A stretch of 12,858 nt of DNA, taken from contig JAWWCA010000103.1 in assembly GCA_033720695.1 (NCBI GenBank), forward strand, positions 1 to 12,858, in the 5' to 3' direction. Origin of the DNA: DATGQT01 sp033720695 (lineage in GTDB: Bacteria; Bacteroidota; Rhodothermia; Rhodothermales; Rubricoccaceae). Below are positions 12,618-12,858 of this stretch, one piece after another. The position numbers were made by a program, and so were the translations under genes. Each line of letters begins with the position of its first letter. Position 1 is the first letter of the stretch. Below the pieces are notes generated by a model that worked only from the letters and a program-made list of their open reading frames with translations, ran no database searches and was not told the DNA's origin.

Positions 12618-12858
12618 TCCTCCTGCGCCTGAAAGGCCGTGTGCCGACGCAGCACGCGGCGCGTGGCTTCGAAGCGCCCCTCGAAACGCGTCAGCCCGTC
12701 GCCGCGGAGGCGCGCGGCGTGCCGATCGAAGTAGTCCTGGAGCGCGGCGCGGTCGCGGAGGCGGTACTGGACGCACCAGCGCACGCGGCCGTCGCGGGTG
12801 TCGGCCTCGGGCTCGACCTCGAACCAGTCGGCGCCGAGGAAGCCGTCGAGGGCGAGGA
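12614..12858 (-). CDS. DUF4286 family protein, C-terminal part
   Basis: Only the last 80 residues and the TGA stop (12614-12616) are in the window; the gene enters from the right edge. The visible part reads RWCVQYRLRDRAALQDYFDR (26-45 of the visible residues), HAARLRGDGLTRFEGRF (46-62) and EATRRVLRRHTAFQAQED (63-80). This fits the DUF4286 pattern: a beta strand with VQY, a helix with a Y-x-x-x-H-A-x-x-L-R signature, then a strand with the terminal R-R-V-L. The family is small (about 100 residues), soluble and of unknown function, resembling a ferredoxin-like dimeric fold. It lies 52 nt before the sigma-54 activator on the same strand and may share its transcript. I rate the family call from the motif pattern; the coding frame itself is clear. 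Confidence 0.78.
   Translation of the reverse strand, partial: LALDGFLGADWFEVEPEADTRDGRVRWCVQYRLRDRAALQDYFDRHAARLRGDGLTRFEGRFEATRRVLRRHTAFQAQED

Overview
The window is very GC-rich (roughly 70% or more by eye) and coding-dense. It looks like chromosome of a Rhodothermota/Bacteroidota bacterium, plausibly Rhodothermales (Rubrivirga/Rubricoccus-like); this is inferred from gene content. The clues are a secreted protein with a type IX secretion (T9SS) C-terminal sorting domain, a Bacteroidota-type LptE next to a sigma-54 activator and a DUF4286 gene, a DUF1684 lipoprotein, LytS/LytTR signalling, promoters resembling TTG-N20-TAnnTTCG, and many genes without a Shine-Dalgarno sequence. I see no rRNA, tRNA, CRISPR array, transposase or phage gene.

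Left part (1-3602). A GAF-PAS sensor protein leaves the left edge on the minus strand. Upstream of it, on the same strand, is a secreted choice-of-anchor V protein with one CxxCH haem-type motif and a T9SS tail. It is divergent from a DUF1684 lipoprotein gene on the plus strand. That gene converges, across a strong bidirectional hairpin, on a minus-strand lipoprotein with a CpxP/Spy-like helical core and an extreme Arg/Asp/Tyr tail. Next is a stand-alone CBS-pair protein, also minus.

Middle part (3767-6876, plus strand). A LytS-type membrane histidine kinase and its LytTR response regulator form a tight two-gene operon. About 380 bp without an intact gene follow, holding a possible gene remnant and three copies of a 12-bp direct repeat. 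Then come a secreted fasciclin-domain protein, a well-formed hairpin terminator, and a small CPXCG-type cysteine-rich protein.

Right part (6880-12858, all minus strand, transcribed right to left). The order is the end of a DUF4286 gene, a sigma-54 activator without receiver domain, lptE (overlapping the activator gene by 8 nt), a CoA-acylating aldehyde dehydrogenase, and a soluble TPR-histidine kinase whose earliest possible start overlaps the dehydrogenase stop. The activator-lptE pair points to envelope regulation and LPS assembly; the dehydrogenase-kinase pair looks like a second unit, possibly with its own promoter.

The most interesting observation is the roughly 80-residue C-terminal extension of the aldehyde dehydrogenase. 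It has two short amphipathic helices set in Pro/Ala-rich linkers, the layout of bacterial-microcompartment encapsulation peptides, although no shell gene is in view. Other points of note are the direct repeats beside the LytTR gene, the heptanucleotide repeat at the start of lptE, alternative hairpins over the GAF-PAS ribosome binding site, and the RDY-rich lipoprotein.
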